From positions 1 to 64,000 of the forward strand of contig NZ_BLAF01000022.1 in the NCBI RefSeq assembly GCF_009687885.1: a DNA stretch of 64,000 nt, written 5' to 3'. Source of the stretch: Acrocarpospora pleiomorpha (GTDB taxonomy: Bacteria; Actinomycetota; Actinomycetes; Streptosporangiales; Streptosporangiaceae). The notes under the pieces are model-generated. The model did not search any database and was not told the origin of the DNA. It worked only from the letters and a program-made list of their open reading frames with translations. The position numbers were made by a program, and so were the translations under genes. Below, piece after piece: positions 16,177 through 24,996 of this stretch; within the stretch, counting starts at the first letter, position 1, and each line of letters opens with the position of its first letter.

Positions 16177-17181
16177 CTATTTGTGCACAGTACTTGTCGA
16201 TCTCTGCGTGGGCTGGCCGGTGAGGGTGAGCTTCCGGTAGACGCTGGGTGGCATGTCGTACGCGGTGCGGAACGAACGGCTGAAGTGGGCTGCGTCAGTG
16301 AAGCCCCACCGGCTTGCGATGGCGTGGACAGGGCGCGAGGCGAGCCGGGGGTCGGCCAGGTCGCGGCGGCAGTTCTCCAGGCGTTGATGGCGTATCCAGG
16401 CCGACAGCGTCACATCTTCGTCGTCGAAGATCTGGTAGAGGTGGCGCAGGGAGATCTGGTGGGCGGCGGCGATGGCGGTCGGGGACAGGTTCGGGTCGCT
16501 GAGCCGCTGCTTGACGTAGTCGCGGACCCGCACTCGCAGGACGCGCCGATGTGACTCCGGCGATGTGGTGCCGGCATCGTCGAGTTGGTGGGAGAGCACG
16601 GCCACCAGTAACTCGACGGTGATCGAGCCCAAGGACGGCTCGTCCGCTGCGGTGAACTCGGTGGCATGTCTGTCGAGGTTCGTCAGCCAGCGGAGGAACA
16701 CCGCGCCAATACCCTGGCGCTCAGAGAAGGAGGCTCCGACGAGCGGGCTGACCATAGTCGGCGGCAGCGGTAACAGCGCACGGGGAATCTCGACGACGAT
16801 GCCGCAGGCGGTGTCGGGGGCGCATATCCGCCGACCCTCGTACGGGCGGGACGTGTCGAACAGGACGAACTCCCCGGCACTGATCACTGCTTCACCGCCT
16901 GCGTGGGCGGTCCACCCCTGCCCGCTGAGGATGAGGTTGACCTGGTACGCCTCGGGGTCGCTCCGCCGGATGTGCTGCGCGGACCTGCGGATGATCAGAG
17001 GAGAGTAGGCCATGGTGGAGATCTGCACATTGTCTAGCTCCACCGTCCGCACCCAGCCGCGGAAGTCGTTCTGCTCACTATGCACCCGGGAGGGTGTCAG
17101 CGATCTTTCCACGCTCTCAATCCAGCCGGGGAAGCGGTCCTGGGCTGGCAGGCCATCAGTGCTGAATTCACTCACCCGCAT
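16177..17181 (-). CDS. AraC-family transcriptional regulator
   Basis: A 334-residue regulator with an N-terminal AraC-binding/cupin-like domain (LNLIL-type block VNLILSGQGWTAHAGGEAVI, FVLFDTSRPYE) and a C-terminal double helix-turn-helix of the AraC/XylS type (PTAIAAAHQISLRHLYQIF, ASRWGFTDAAHFSRSFRTAY). It resembles the group that binds promoters of oxidoreductase or stress genes. It is monocistronic; the genes on either side do not identify a target. The 182-bp region between it and the LuxR-type gene contains no gene. Confidence 0.9.
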   Translation of the reverse strand: MRVSEFSTDGLPAQDRFPGWIESVERSLTPSRVHSEQNDFRGWVRTVELDNVQISTMAYSPLIIRRSAQHIRRSDPEAYQVNLILSGQGWTAHAGGEAVISAGEFVLFDTSRPYEGRRICAPDTACGIVVEIPRALLPLPPTMVSPLVGASFSERQGIGAVFLRWLTNLDRHATEFTAADEPSLGSITVELLVAVLSHQLDDAGTTSPESHRRVLRVRVRDYVKQRLSDPNLSPTAIAAAHQISLRHLYQIFDDEDVTLSAWIRHQRLENCRRDLADPRLASRPVHAIASRWGFTDAAHFSRSFRTAYDMPPSVYRKLTLTGQPTQRSTSTVHK

Positions 17182-17510
17182 GGCGTAACTCCTCGTCAGG
17201 GCATCGCCTCGCCCTTGCGGCGCGTATCTGCCGATGCCTGCCCGGTAGTGAACAGGTGATCATATTGCCGATGTCGTACTCTACAGAAGCCATAGCCCAT
17301 AATGTGGGAATGGTATCGAATGTGCTGAGCTGTCTGAATTCGCGTGCAGGGCGAGTCAGCGGGTGCTCTCAGTTCGTCGGCTGAATTGGCCGACGGCGGC
17401 GTCAGGTGACAGTGGCAATGGAAAGCACGGCAGGCGGGGATGTTTGGCATGGTCAGCATGGCTATGGCATCAAGATCGCGGATCGTTGGCGTTCGGCAGT
17501 GGTTTGCCTG
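17182..17510. other. Intergenic region upstream of the araC-type gene
   Basis: A 329-bp stretch that is AT-richer than its surroundings in its left half (17250-17330). It should hold the promoter of the AraC-type gene. I found no RNA gene, repeat or supported small protein. Confidence 0.4.
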
Positions 17511-18554
17511 CTAGGCGAGTAACCATTCCAGGGCGGTTGGAAAACGCTGGGTCCACCAGTAGTGGTCGTGGCCGCCGATCCACTCCTCGTGGCGTACCCG
17601 CCCGCCGATTCCGGCCAGTCGCCTGGCCCATTCGGCGGAGGCCGAGCGGAAGCCCGGTTCCAGCGTGCCCGCGCCGAGGTAATGGCGGCCCAGCGTGTGG
17701 ACCTCGGCGGGCGGTGGGATGCCGGGACTCAGCGCGGCCACCCCGGTGAACACGTCGGGCCGCCGCTGCGCCGCGGTCAGCGCCCACACCGCGCCGTTGG
17801 AGTAACCGCCGCTCATCCAGTGCCCCGACGCCGGAAACCGCTCCTCCGCCCAGGGAATGACCTCGTCGACCACGAACGCCAGATGAGCCGCGAACCGGTC
17901 CGGGTCCGCGTCGGGCAGATACTCCCGCGCTCGCGGGTCCGGGTACGCCCCCGCCCCGTGATCGCTGTCGATCCCCACCAGTACGACCGGCGGAAACTTC
18001 CCGGCGAGGATCGCCGGTTCGACCGTGCGCGCGAAGAGACCCACCGACCCGCCGTCGGCCACGCAGCACGCCGGAACAAGACCGCCACCGATCGGCGGCC
18101 GATAGAGGGTAATGGCCCGAGGCCGTCCCGCGAACTCCACCTCGTGCCGCTCCACCGTGCCGACCAGAGACTGCGCGACCGGCCGAGGCTCGACCGCCTC
18201 CGGCCCGTGCCAGCGCATCTCGTCCATGGTGGTACGGCTCCCGCCGACACACGGGACGATGTCGATGACAGCCTCATCCAACCGGCGGATCCGAAGCGAG
18301 GCCTCCCACAGATCGTCGGTCCCCTCCACCAGCCAGAGCCGCGGCCGAACCCCGCCGATCAACTCCACCCGCCGCGCGGCCCCCCGCCACACCACATGCA
18401 GCACGTCATCCTCGGCCCACACCGCCAGACCATCGTCCCCAAGACGTTTGCGCAGCGAGTCCGGATCGCGGGGAGTCCACACCCGCATGACGTTGACACC
18501 CTCAGGGAGCGCGCTGTCGTACCGCTCGGCGGCCTCACGACGCTCCACGTCCAC
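17511..18554 (-). CDS. Esterase of the enterochelin-esterase type (alpha/beta hydrolase)
   Basis: A 347-residue protein. After a beta-rich N-terminal region (residues 1-135) comes an esterase D/Fes-like hydrolase domain: ITLYRPPIGGGLVPACCVADGG, VVLVGIDSD, nucleophile elbow GGYSNGAVWAL (Ser near residue 244) and the terminal His in IGGHDHYWW. Members hydrolyse trilactone siderophores or other esters in the cytoplasm. No siderophore synthesis or uptake genes are nearby, so the substrate is open. There is no signal peptide. Confidence 0.82.
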   Translation of the reverse strand: MDVERREAAERYDSALPEGVNVMRVWTPRDPDSLRKRLGDDGLAVWAEDDVLHVVWRGAARRVELIGGVRPRLWLVEGTDDLWEASLRIRRLDEAVIDIVPCVGGSRTTMDEMRWHGPEAVEPRPVAQSLVGTVERHEVEFAGRPRAITLYRPPIGGGLVPACCVADGGSVGLFARTVEPAILAGKFPPVVLVGIDSDHGAGAYPDPRAREYLPDADPDRFAAHLAFVVDEVIPWAEERFPASGHWMSGGYSNGAVWALTAAQRRPDVFTGVAALSPGIPPPAEVHTLGRHYLGAGTLEPGFRSASAEWARRLAGIGGRVRHEEWIGGHDHYWWTQRFPTALEWLLA

Positions 18555-18893
18555 GGACTGAAACTAGAGCGCCACCGAGTCCCCGTAAAGCGTTATTTGG
18601 GCGTTTCCCCCAACGGATACGGAAACGGTACGCAAAGGAGCGTGTACAGCGGGTTCCGATCGATGGAATGTCGCTCTACGCCCACAGGGGGATCGTGAAG
18701 CGTTCCGTCGGGTCGGTCGTTGCAGGGCCTACTGCGTTCACCATCGAACTGGCCTGCCCCACGAAAGTGATCACTGCTGAGGTCGTCTTGCCCCATTCGT
18801 GGAAAATTACACATAGCGAACCCCTTCTCTCCTAGAGCCGTTTAAGCTGTGGCCTGCCAAAATTCGCCAGGTCATATGGGAGAAGGTTGACGC
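18555..18893. other. Divergent intergenic region
   Basis: A 339-bp region between the start codons of the esterase (minus strand) and the DUF3455 gene (plus strand). It should contain both promoters. A strong GGGAGAAGG ribosome site at 18878-18886 serves the plus-strand gene. I see no additional gene or RNA. Confidence 0.4.
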
Positions 18894-19436
18894 ATGAAAA
18901 AGAAGTTAACGCTAGCTCTCGCTGTAACTGCGTTGGCGCTCGGGGGAAGTGCCACGGCCGCCGCTTCCACGTCGAACGGCACACCACAGGCCGCAAACCA
19001 GAACAACATTCCGGATGAAATCAAGGTACCGGCAGGCAACAAGCGCATCGCCGTACTCAAGGCCGTGGGCGTACAGATCTACACGTGCACGAACGGGGCG
19101 TTCACCTTCAAGCAACCAGCAGCGAATCTCACCGACAGGCACGGCAGATCCAAGGTGATCCACAACGGCGGTCCGACGTGGACCGACCTCTCTGACGGAT
19201 CTTCGGTCGTCGGCGCAGTCGACAAAGCCGTTCCCGACCCCAAGCAGAAGGCGATACCGCAGCTGTTGCTCCACGCTGCCTCGAACAGCGGCGGCCTGGA
19301 CAGCGATCTGGGTGGCGTGACCTTCATCCAACGGCTCAACACCCGCGGTGGTCTGGCCCCGACCGGCTCGTGCACCGAGGGTGCCCAGCTCGGCGTGCGG
19401 TACTCGGCGGACTACACGTTCTGGGTCAAGCAGTAG
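18894..19436 (+). CDS. Secreted DUF3455 protein
   Basis: A 180-residue protein with an N-terminal signal peptide (MKKKLTLALAVTALALGGS, cleavage near AAA). The DUF3455 pattern follows: LKAVGVQIYTC, FKQPAANLTDRHGR, HNGGPTWTDLSDGSSVVG, IPQLLLHAAS and the C-terminal FIQRLNTRGGLAPTGSC. The family is common in soil bacteria and fungi and has no assigned function. Conserved cysteines suggest an extracytoplasmic disulfide. It is monocistronic and ends in a very strong hairpin. Confidence 0.9.
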   Translation: MKKKLTLALAVTALALGGSATAAASTSNGTPQAANQNNIPDEIKVPAGNKRIAVLKAVGVQIYTCTNGAFTFKQPAANLTDRHGRSKVIHNGGPTWTDLSDGSSVVGAVDKAVPDPKQKAIPQLLLHAASNSGGLDSDLGGVTFIQRLNTRGGLAPTGSCTEGAQLGVRYSADYTFWVKQ

Positions 19437-19443
19437 ACCAACC

Positions 19444-19478
19444 GCTGCTGCCCGGGACCGCCGGTCCCGGGCAGCAGC
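19444..19478. terminator. 16-bp perfect hairpin terminator
   Basis: GCTGCTGCCCGGGACC (19444-19459) pairs perfectly with 19463-19478 around the 3-nt loop GCC. It begins 8 bp after the DUF3455 stop and faces the convergent reductase gene, so it likely acts in both directions. There is no U-tract, as is common in high-GC actinomycetes. Confidence 0.75.
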
Positions 19479-19541
19479 ACCCTCCCACGCTGAAGTTCCG
19501 CACCAGTCGGTAAGGCCCCGAGCGGTTCCTCCATGGCGTGA

Positions 19542-20564
19542 TCACGCCTGCTGTTCGGAGGTGGCGCCCGCTCCGGCGGCCTCGATCAAGTCGCGCAGAG
19601 TCTCGATCGACATCGAACCCGGTTCCCGCCGTTCCCGGGCGAAGCGGTTGGCCTCCCGCTGCAGGACGACGTTGGCCGGGGTGGGGATGCCGTGCAGGCG
19701 GCCGAGGAGGGCGATCTCGCCGTTGATGAAGTCGGCCTCGATCGTGCCGCTGCCCTTGGCGAGGCTCTGCCAGGATGAGCCGCCTGGGCGAGGGACGCCG
19801 TCGATGGCCACCAGGTCCACTCGATTGCCGCGTTTGTCTTCTTCCTCCTGAGAGGTCGCGTAGCTGATCCCGGCCGCGTCCAGGGCTGCGCGGCCTTCGA
19901 CTACCGCTTGCGTCATCACTGTTTCGAGGCCGGGGACGGGACCGCACAGGGCTTCGATGGCGTTGCCGAGGTTGCCGAGGAGTTTGGCGTATTTCCAGCG
20001 CATGACGTCGGGGTCGGGCCAGCTGGAGAAGACGCTCTTGCTCAGGGCTTCCGCCACCTGTTCGGAGAATTCGTCCACACTCTGGGGATAACGTCCGAGG
20101 GGCAGCATGCCGGAGAGCGGTGCGGCGTACGCGGCCACGGTGCCCGGTTCCAGGTGGAGGGCGGGGAGCCAGACGAGCATGCCGTACACGCGGGCGAAGT
20201 GGCGGAGGGCGGCGCGTTCGTTTTCGACGGCGTTCTGGGCGCAGATGATCGGGAGCCGTTCGGCGGCGGTGCCGCCGCCGCGTACCGGCGCGCCTGACCA
20301 CACGTCCAGCGCGGCCGCCGTGTCCTGAGTTTTCACGGCCAGGAGGAGTACGTCTGAGGGGGTCAGCTCGACGTCTTGCGGGCCTTGGGCGGCGGGGATG
20401 GGGAGAGTCACGGAGCGGCCGGGGGTGACGAAACGGAGCCCGCCATCGCGCAACGCGGCATAGTGAGCGCCTCGGGCCACCAGCACGACGTCATGGCCGC
20501 TCTCGAACAGCCTCCCGCCGATGGTCCCGCCGATCGCCCCGGCTCCGATGATGATGAAACGCAT
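19542..20564 (-). CDS. 2-dehydropantoate 2-reductase family protein
   Basis: The 340-residue protein begins with the NADP-binding motif MRFIIIGAGAIGGTIGGRLFESGHDV and continues with VLLAVKTQDTAAAL and the ApbA C-terminal helical domain (KYAKLLGNLGNAIEAL with the conserved Lys, and FINGEIALLGRLHGIPTPAN). PanE enzymes reduce ketopantoate to pantoate for coenzyme A synthesis. There are no other pantothenate genes here, and actinomycetes often carry several paralogues with other substrates, so the exact reaction is unsure. Confidence 0.85.
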   Translation of the reverse strand: MRFIIIGAGAIGGTIGGRLFESGHDVVLVARGAHYAALRDGGLRFVTPGRSVTLPIPAAQGPQDVELTPSDVLLLAVKTQDTAAALDVWSGAPVRGGGTAAERLPIICAQNAVENERAALRHFARVYGMLVWLPALHLEPGTVAAYAAPLSGMLPLGRYPQSVDEFSEQVAEALSKSVFSSWPDPDVMRWKYAKLLGNLGNAIEALCGPVPGLETVMTQAVVEGRAALDAAGISYATSQEEEDKRGNRVDLVAIDGVPRPGGSSWQSLAKGSGTIEADFINGEIALLGRLHGIPTPANVVLQREANRFARERREPGSMSIETLRDLIEAAGAGATSEQQA

Positions 20565-20617
20565 ATATCGATCCTTTCAGGCCGCGTATCCGCGCCCCTC
20601 GGGTAGCCTCCGGAATC

Positions 20618-20971
20618 ATGCTCTACGTGACGGCGATCGTGGCTCGCGCGGCTGGCTCCAGTGCTGAGGAGGCGGTGCTTCTGCTGGAGACTCCGGATCC
20701 TCGCGGACCCGTGATGATGCCGTCGCTCGCGATGGAGCTCGGCCTGGACCCCGCGCCTGGGGCTGTTACGCAAGAACCCATTGGGTTCCGGGTGCAGATC
20801 GGTTACGAAGAGGTGGCAGTGGAGTTGCCGGATGGGCAGACGTTCCATCAACCTGTTGGCGGAGAGTGGATCCACACTGCCGGGGTACGGCGGAGAGTGC
20901 TGGTCGCGGTGGGTTACGAGGCGGGCGCGCTCGGCTCCGGGCAGGTCGCGTACGCGCTCGTGCCCCTCTAG
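20618..20971 (+). CDS. Hypothetical protein
   Basis: A 117-residue protein with no signal peptide, membrane segment or motif that I recognise. Its composition is normal for a cytosolic globular protein (MLYVTAIVARAAGSSAEEAV, VELPDGQTFHQPVGGEWI). It is divergent from the reductase gene with a 53-bp spacer and has only a weak ribosome site. Codon bias at third positions looks like genuine coding sequence. Confidence 0.6.
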   Translation: MLYVTAIVARAAGSSAEEAVLLLETPDPRGPVMMPSLAMELGLDPAPGAVTQEPIGFRVQIGYEEVAVELPDGQTFHQPVGGEWIHTAGVRRRVLVAVGYEAGALGSGQVAYALVPL

Positions 20972-21043
20972 AAGTGGGCAATTTCGGTCTACCTAATATG
21001 CTGGCGAACGGAAAACTTCGCCCTGCTTACGGAGAGGAACGGT

Positions 21044-21136
21044 ATGTACAAGGAGTTCGCGGTCGAGGTCGTCATGTGGCTGATCCCCGTCGCCATCCTG
21101 CTGGGCATCGCGATCCTGGTCACCAAGACGGCCTGA
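21044..21136 (+). CDS. 30-residue single-span membrane peptide
   Basis: ATG 21044 follows GGAGAGG (21031-21037) and opens a 30-codon frame ending in TGA. The product is MYKEFAVEVV followed by a continuous hydrophobic helix (MWLIPVAILLGIAILVT) and a KTA tail. A good ribosome site plus a clean transmembrane peptide support a real small protein. It ends 2 bp before the stop of the convergent membrane-anchored GH5 gene. It has no recognised family; small membrane peptides of this kind often modulate a membrane enzyme or transporter. Confidence 0.6.
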   Translation: MYKEFAVEVVMWLIPVAILLGIAILVTKTA

Positions 21137-21137
21137 C

Positions 21138-23150
21138 CTACACCAGCTCCAGCCGGTAGTCGCCCGACGGGCAGCCGGAGATCCGCCAGCCGCCGGGAAC
21201 CCTGCGGGAGGCGACGCTGGAGATGCCGCTGGACGCGACCGCGGGCCGTTCCGCCCCGGGAACCCAGACGTCCAGGTCGCAGCGGCCACTGCCGCCGGTT
21301 CCCGCCAGGCGCAGGCCGCGGCGTTCGGTGCCGGACCAGAGCGCGGTCAATCGTCCCGGCGTGGCCCGGGGATAGGCCCGGGAGAGCACGGCGGGCTTGT
21401 CGCCGACCCGGAAAGCGCCCCCGACCAGGCCTTCGTCTTCCGCGGACGCGTAGCCGCGCGGCTCGCTCGACCATTCGCCGATCCACAGGGCGGCGTCGTA
21501 TCGCGAGGCCATGCGCGCGGCCTGGGCGAGTCCCCGCCGGGCCGAGACCAGGGTGGAGCGCGCGGGCGGGTGGGGCGCGAACACCAGGTTTCGATCGGCG
21601 CTGAAGCCGGGCGGAGGGGCGGCGTCGAAGCCCAGCTCGGTCCAGAGCGCGCTGGGCTGGAAGAAGATCAGGTGGGCGAAGCCGCGGGCCGTGCGCTCGG
21701 CGGCCCTGATCGCCGTGACGGCCTCGGCGTAGTCCCGGCCGAGCAGCAATGACGAGGTGAGCGGGGGTTGTTCCCCGGTGGCCGGTTCGTTCATCAGGTC
21801 GAACCCGGCCACGGCCGACGAACCCGCGAACTCGGCGGCCAGTCGTCCCCAGGTCGCGTACAGGCCGGTGGGGGCGCGGTCCTGGCGCAGGTTGAGCACG
21901 GTGTAGAGGTCGTGCGCCTCGGCCCAGCCGACCGCCTCCCTGATCCTGGCCAGATAGCCGGGGTCCCAGACGCCAGGGGTGGGTTCCAGCCGCGACCAGG
22001 AGATGCCCAGGCGGGCGACGTTGGCGCCCTGCTCGGCGAGGTCCCGGAAGTCGTCCCTGGTCAGCGGGAGTTCCACGTTGGTGCCGCGGAGCAGGACCTG
22101 GCGGCCCTGGCTGTCCACGATCGCGGGCGCGGACACCGACAGCCGGGGCAGTTCGTCCGCCGTGGTGGTGGCCGCGACGGGGAGCGGTGGCGGCAGAGGG
22201 TCGACCGTGAGCAGGCTGGTCAGGGCCATCGTGGCGATGGCCGGTTTGATCATCCGGGGGGCGCGCAGGGACGCGGGAAGGGCGATCAGGGCGATGGCCG
22301 CGACCAGGCCGATCGTCGCGCCGTACGAGACGCCGAGGGAGAGCCTGAGCAGGGCCGCGGGGATCGCCCACAGGTCGGAGCCCAGGTCGTCGACCGGGTC
22401 CGAGGCGAACAGGGCGAGCAGGCTCTGGGTGGCGCCCAGGCCGAGGCCGCCGCAGACGCAGGCCAGCCAGCCGCCGACGAACGTCGATAACCTGCCTGGG
22501 CCTTGGGCCAGCCGGGGGGCGGTCACGTGGACGACCGCCAGGAACACGCCCAGGCCGACCATCCCACCGACGACTCCGGCCTCGGCGGTGGGGGCGATGA
22601 ACCACCAGCCGTCGCCGAAGGCGTACCCGAGGGGGGAGTGGGTCCACCAGGCGCGGCTGAGCAGCAGCAGGCCGCCGACCCCGGCGAACGCGGCCATGAC
22701 CGTCAGTTCCGGCACCGGCTTGGGCGACGGGCCGGGCTTCTCGCGGCGCAGGATCAGCCAGGCGGGGATGGCGGCGGGCCAGCCGAGCAGGCCGGCGTAG
22801 ACCCCGGTGAACCCCGTCGACCAGGCCACGAACCGGACCGTCGACCAGGCGGGCACCGTGCCGATCACGCTCACCAGCGAAGCCGCGAACCGCGCGACCA
22901 TCGCCGATAACACCAGAACACCCAATGTCACGAAAAATCCGGACTTGCGGCGTAGGAGGATGGTGCATCCGGCTGCGAATCCGGCCAGCCATAAGGGCAG
23001 GTAGATAAGCATGGACCCCAGCCGGTAGCTGCCCGGATAGGAGGACAGGCCCACCACTTTGGAAGGGTCCAGAGCCACCCCGGCCAGCAGCAGCAACGCC
23101 AGCACGATCGTTCCCGCGCGGGCGGCGCGAAAGGCGGGGGACGTCCTCAT
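21138..23150 (-). CDS. Polytopic membrane protein fused to an extracellular GH5-like hydrolase
   Basis: A 670-residue protein. Residues 1-310 contain roughly eight hydrophobic segments. From about residue 335 a cellulase-superfamily (GH5, clan A) domain begins: APAIVDSQGRQVLLRGTNVE, ANVARLGISWSRLEP, acid/base block GFDLMNEPATGEQPP and nucleophile block LWIGEWSSEPRGYA. The catalytic pattern resembles endoglycoceramidase-type GH5 enzymes. The C-terminal about 80 residues form a small beta domain. Fusion of a multi-span membrane domain with a GH5 domain is unusual; it would hold the enzyme at the outer face of the membrane. Confidence 0.8.
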   Translation of the reverse strand: MRTSPAFRAARAGTIVLALLLLAGVALDPSKVVGLSSYPGSYRLGSMLIYLPLWLAGFAAGCTILLRRKSGFFVTLGVLVLSAMVARFAASLVSVIGTVPAWSTVRFVAWSTGFTGVYAGLLGWPAAIPAWLILRREKPGPSPKPVPELTVMAAFAGVGGLLLLSRAWWTHSPLGYAFGDGWWFIAPTAEAGVVGGMVGLGVFLAVVHVTAPRLAQGPGRLSTFVGGWLACVCGGLGLGATQSLLALFASDPVDDLGSDLWAIPAALLRLSLGVSYGATIGLVAAIALIALPASLRAPRMIKPAIATMALTSLLTVDPLPPPLPVAATTTADELPRLSVSAPAIVDSQGRQVLLRGTNVELPLTRDDFRDLAEQGANVARLGISWSRLEPTPGVWDPGYLARIREAVGWAEAHDLYTVLNLRQDRAPTGLYATWGRLAAEFAGSSAVAGFDLMNEPATGEQPPLTSSLLLGRDYAEAVTAIRAAERTARGFAHLIFFQPSALWTELGFDAAPPPGFSADRNLVFAPHPPARSTLVSARRGLAQAARMASRYDAALWIGEWSSEPRGYASAEDEGLVGGAFRVGDKPAVLSRAYPRATPGRLTALWSGTERRGLRLAGTGGSGRCDLDVWVPGAERPAVASSGISSVASRRVPGGWRISGCPSGDYRLELV

Positions 23151-23625
23151 GGTGCTCCCGTAACGCGAGAATTCTTCATATTTACCGGCTGACGCGTTTC
23201 ATCGGCAAGCCCCGAGAAGATCCAACCAGTCTGCTGGCCTTTCGCCTAGGCCGTTCCCGCAGGTAACCCCAGTCACTTACCGCCCAATATCCTCCAATTC
23301 GGACCGATCCATGTATTTCGGTCATGTGCCTACAAAAGTATCACTGTGGTGCAATATTGATCGATTGGAATTGATCATGTGATACTGCGCCAGTGATGTT
23401 GCTTGGGGCTAAAACCATCACTTAGGCGACATCGGCTACGTGATCAGGCATGAACTGGAGGTAACCGACGAGCTACTGAGCGTCGATTCCTATTCGAATA
23501 CCGACCATTTCGGTCGAGGTCCAGGCGCCTGATCCGCCGACCCATGCATTGGACCGTTTCACGCATCCATCCGCCATGAGTGCTTTAGTGCTGCTCAGAA
23601 TCGCACCAAGTGGGAGACACCCGCG
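23151..23625. other. Long AT-rich intergenic region upstream of the terpenoid operon
   Basis: A 475-bp region, markedly AT-richer between 23281 and 23400 than the rest of the window. It carries an inverted repeat at 23337-23386. I see no gene in it. It most likely holds the promoter and control sites of the P450/terpene cyclase operon. Confidence 0.5.
23337..23386. promoter_or_regulatory. Inverted repeat in the promoter region of the terpenoid operon
   Basis: AGTATCAC (23337-23344) and GTGATACT (23379-23386) form a perfect 8-bp inverted repeat. The 34-bp spacer itself contains two copies of ATTGATC. The site is about 240 bp upstream of the P450 start. It may be a looped or composite operator; no adjacent regulator gene is present. 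Confidence 0.4.
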
Positions 23626-24996
23626 ATGTCGATCGCTACTGATGCTGTCCAGTCCCGCCAAGCCAGGACCCTTCCCCTCAGGTACGTCCTCCCGAAGCTG
23701 CTCCGCGATCCGCTCAAGGCATTCGAGGCCGTGGGTCGCGAGGCGAACGGAGAGATCGTCCGGGTGAACGTGGGGGTGTTCCGCCCGTACCTGGTCACCC
23801 GTCCGGAGCACGCCCAGCACATCCTCCGCGACAAGGCGCCGAACTATCGGCGCGAGGGACTGATGTGGAAGCCCTTCACTCGGCTGGTGGGGCAGGGTCT
23901 CGCCAGCGAGGGACCGAGCTGGGCGTTCAGTCGCGGCATCCTGCAGTCGGTCTTCTCCGGGAAGAACATCAACGCGATGACCGATGAGATGTCGTCGACG
24001 ATCGCAGAGGCGGTCGACGAGCTGGCCGCCCGGACGAAAGAGCAGCCCTCCGTCGACGCCGTGACCGAGCTCACCCGCATCGTGCACCGGACTGTGATCC
24101 GGGTCTTCTTCGGCAGCAGGATCTCGATGGCGGACGCGGAGCGGCTGGGGAAGGCGATCCACATCGCCACCACGTCCATCGGCGCCCGGATGCTGCTCCC
24201 CTTCGCCCCGCATGCGATTCCGCTTCCGGGAGACCGGGCGTTCGCTCGTGCCGTGCGGACGGTGGACGAGATCATGTTCCCAATCGTGCGGGAGGCTCGC
24301 CGCCAGGCAACCGAGGACGGGGATGTGGTGTCCCTACTCATCCGGGCACGCGACGAGGACGGCAGGAGTTTCAACGACCAGCAGGTTCGGGATGACCTGG
24401 TCGGCATGTTCGTGGCGAGCTCGGAGACGACGGTCACGGCACTGACCTGGCTCTGGGCGGCGATAGACACGCTCCCCGAAGTGTCCTCGAAGCTGTACGC
24501 CGAGGTGGACCGGGTGGTCGGTGAAGAACAACCGGGCCGTGAACATCTGGACGACCTGGTCTACACGAAGATGGTTCTGCAGGAACTGCTCCGGATGTAC
24601 TCCGTCGGCTGGATAGTGCCCCGCATGGTGGTCGACGATGACGTGATCGACGGTGTTCGCATCAAGGGCGGTTCGATCCTCGTCATCAGCCCATACCTGA
24701 CCCATCGCCTGGAGAGCGTCTGGGACGACCCCCATGTCTTCGATCCAGAGCGCTTCGCGCCGGAAAGCGGCCGGGACCGTCACCGCCTCGCCTATCTCGC
24801 GTTCGGGTACGGTCCGCACGCCTGCCTCGGCAGCAGCCTCTTCACGATCGAGTCACAGCTCATCGTGTCAGCGATGCTCAGGCGGTTCCGCCCGCGTCTT
24901 GGTCCGGGCGCGCGGGTCGATCCCCAGGTACGGCTCACGCTCAAGCCGCGTAACCGGATCGAGCTCGTCCTGCACCCCAAGGCGAAGCAGGCATGA
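23626..24996 (+). CDS. Cytochrome P450 of the terpenoid operon
   Basis: A 456-residue P450 with the I-helix oxygen-activation region VGMFVASSETTVTALTW, the ExxR motif in LQELLRMY and the haem-thiolate motif FGYGPHACLG. There is no membrane anchor, so it is a soluble bacterial P450 needing external ferredoxin and reductase, which are not encoded nearby. GGGAG lies 9 bases before the ATG. Its stop overlaps the next gene by 4 bp (ATGA). By context it should oxidise the hydrocarbon or alcohol made by the two following cyclases. Confidence 0.92.
   Translation: MSIATDAVQSRQARTLPLRYVLPKLLRDPLKAFEAVGREANGEIVRVNVGVFRPYLVTRPEHAQHILRDKAPNYRREGLMWKPFTRLVGQGLASEGPSWAFSRGILQSVFSGKNINAMTDEMSSTIAEAVDELAARTKEQPSVDAVTELTRIVHRTVIRVFFGSRISMADAERLGKAIHIATTSIGARMLLPFAPHAIPLPGDRAFARAVRTVDEIMFPIVREARRQATEDGDVVSLLIRARDEDGRSFNDQQVRDDLVGMFVASSETTVTALTWLWAAIDTLPEVSSKLYAEVDRVVGEEQPGREHLDDLVYTKMVLQELLRMYSVGWIVPRMVVDDDVIDGVRIKGGSILVISPYLTHRLESVWDDPHVFDPERFAPESGRDRHRLAYLAFGYGPHACLGSSLFTIESQLIVSAMLRRFRPRLGPGARVDPQVRLTLKPRNRIELVLHPKAKQA

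Noticed and set aside
17196-17459. Minus-strand ORF of 87 codons between the araC-type and esterase genes
   Set aside because: The composition is unlike coding sequence, there is no ribosome site, and the peptide is rich in His, Cys and Arg with no recognisable feature.
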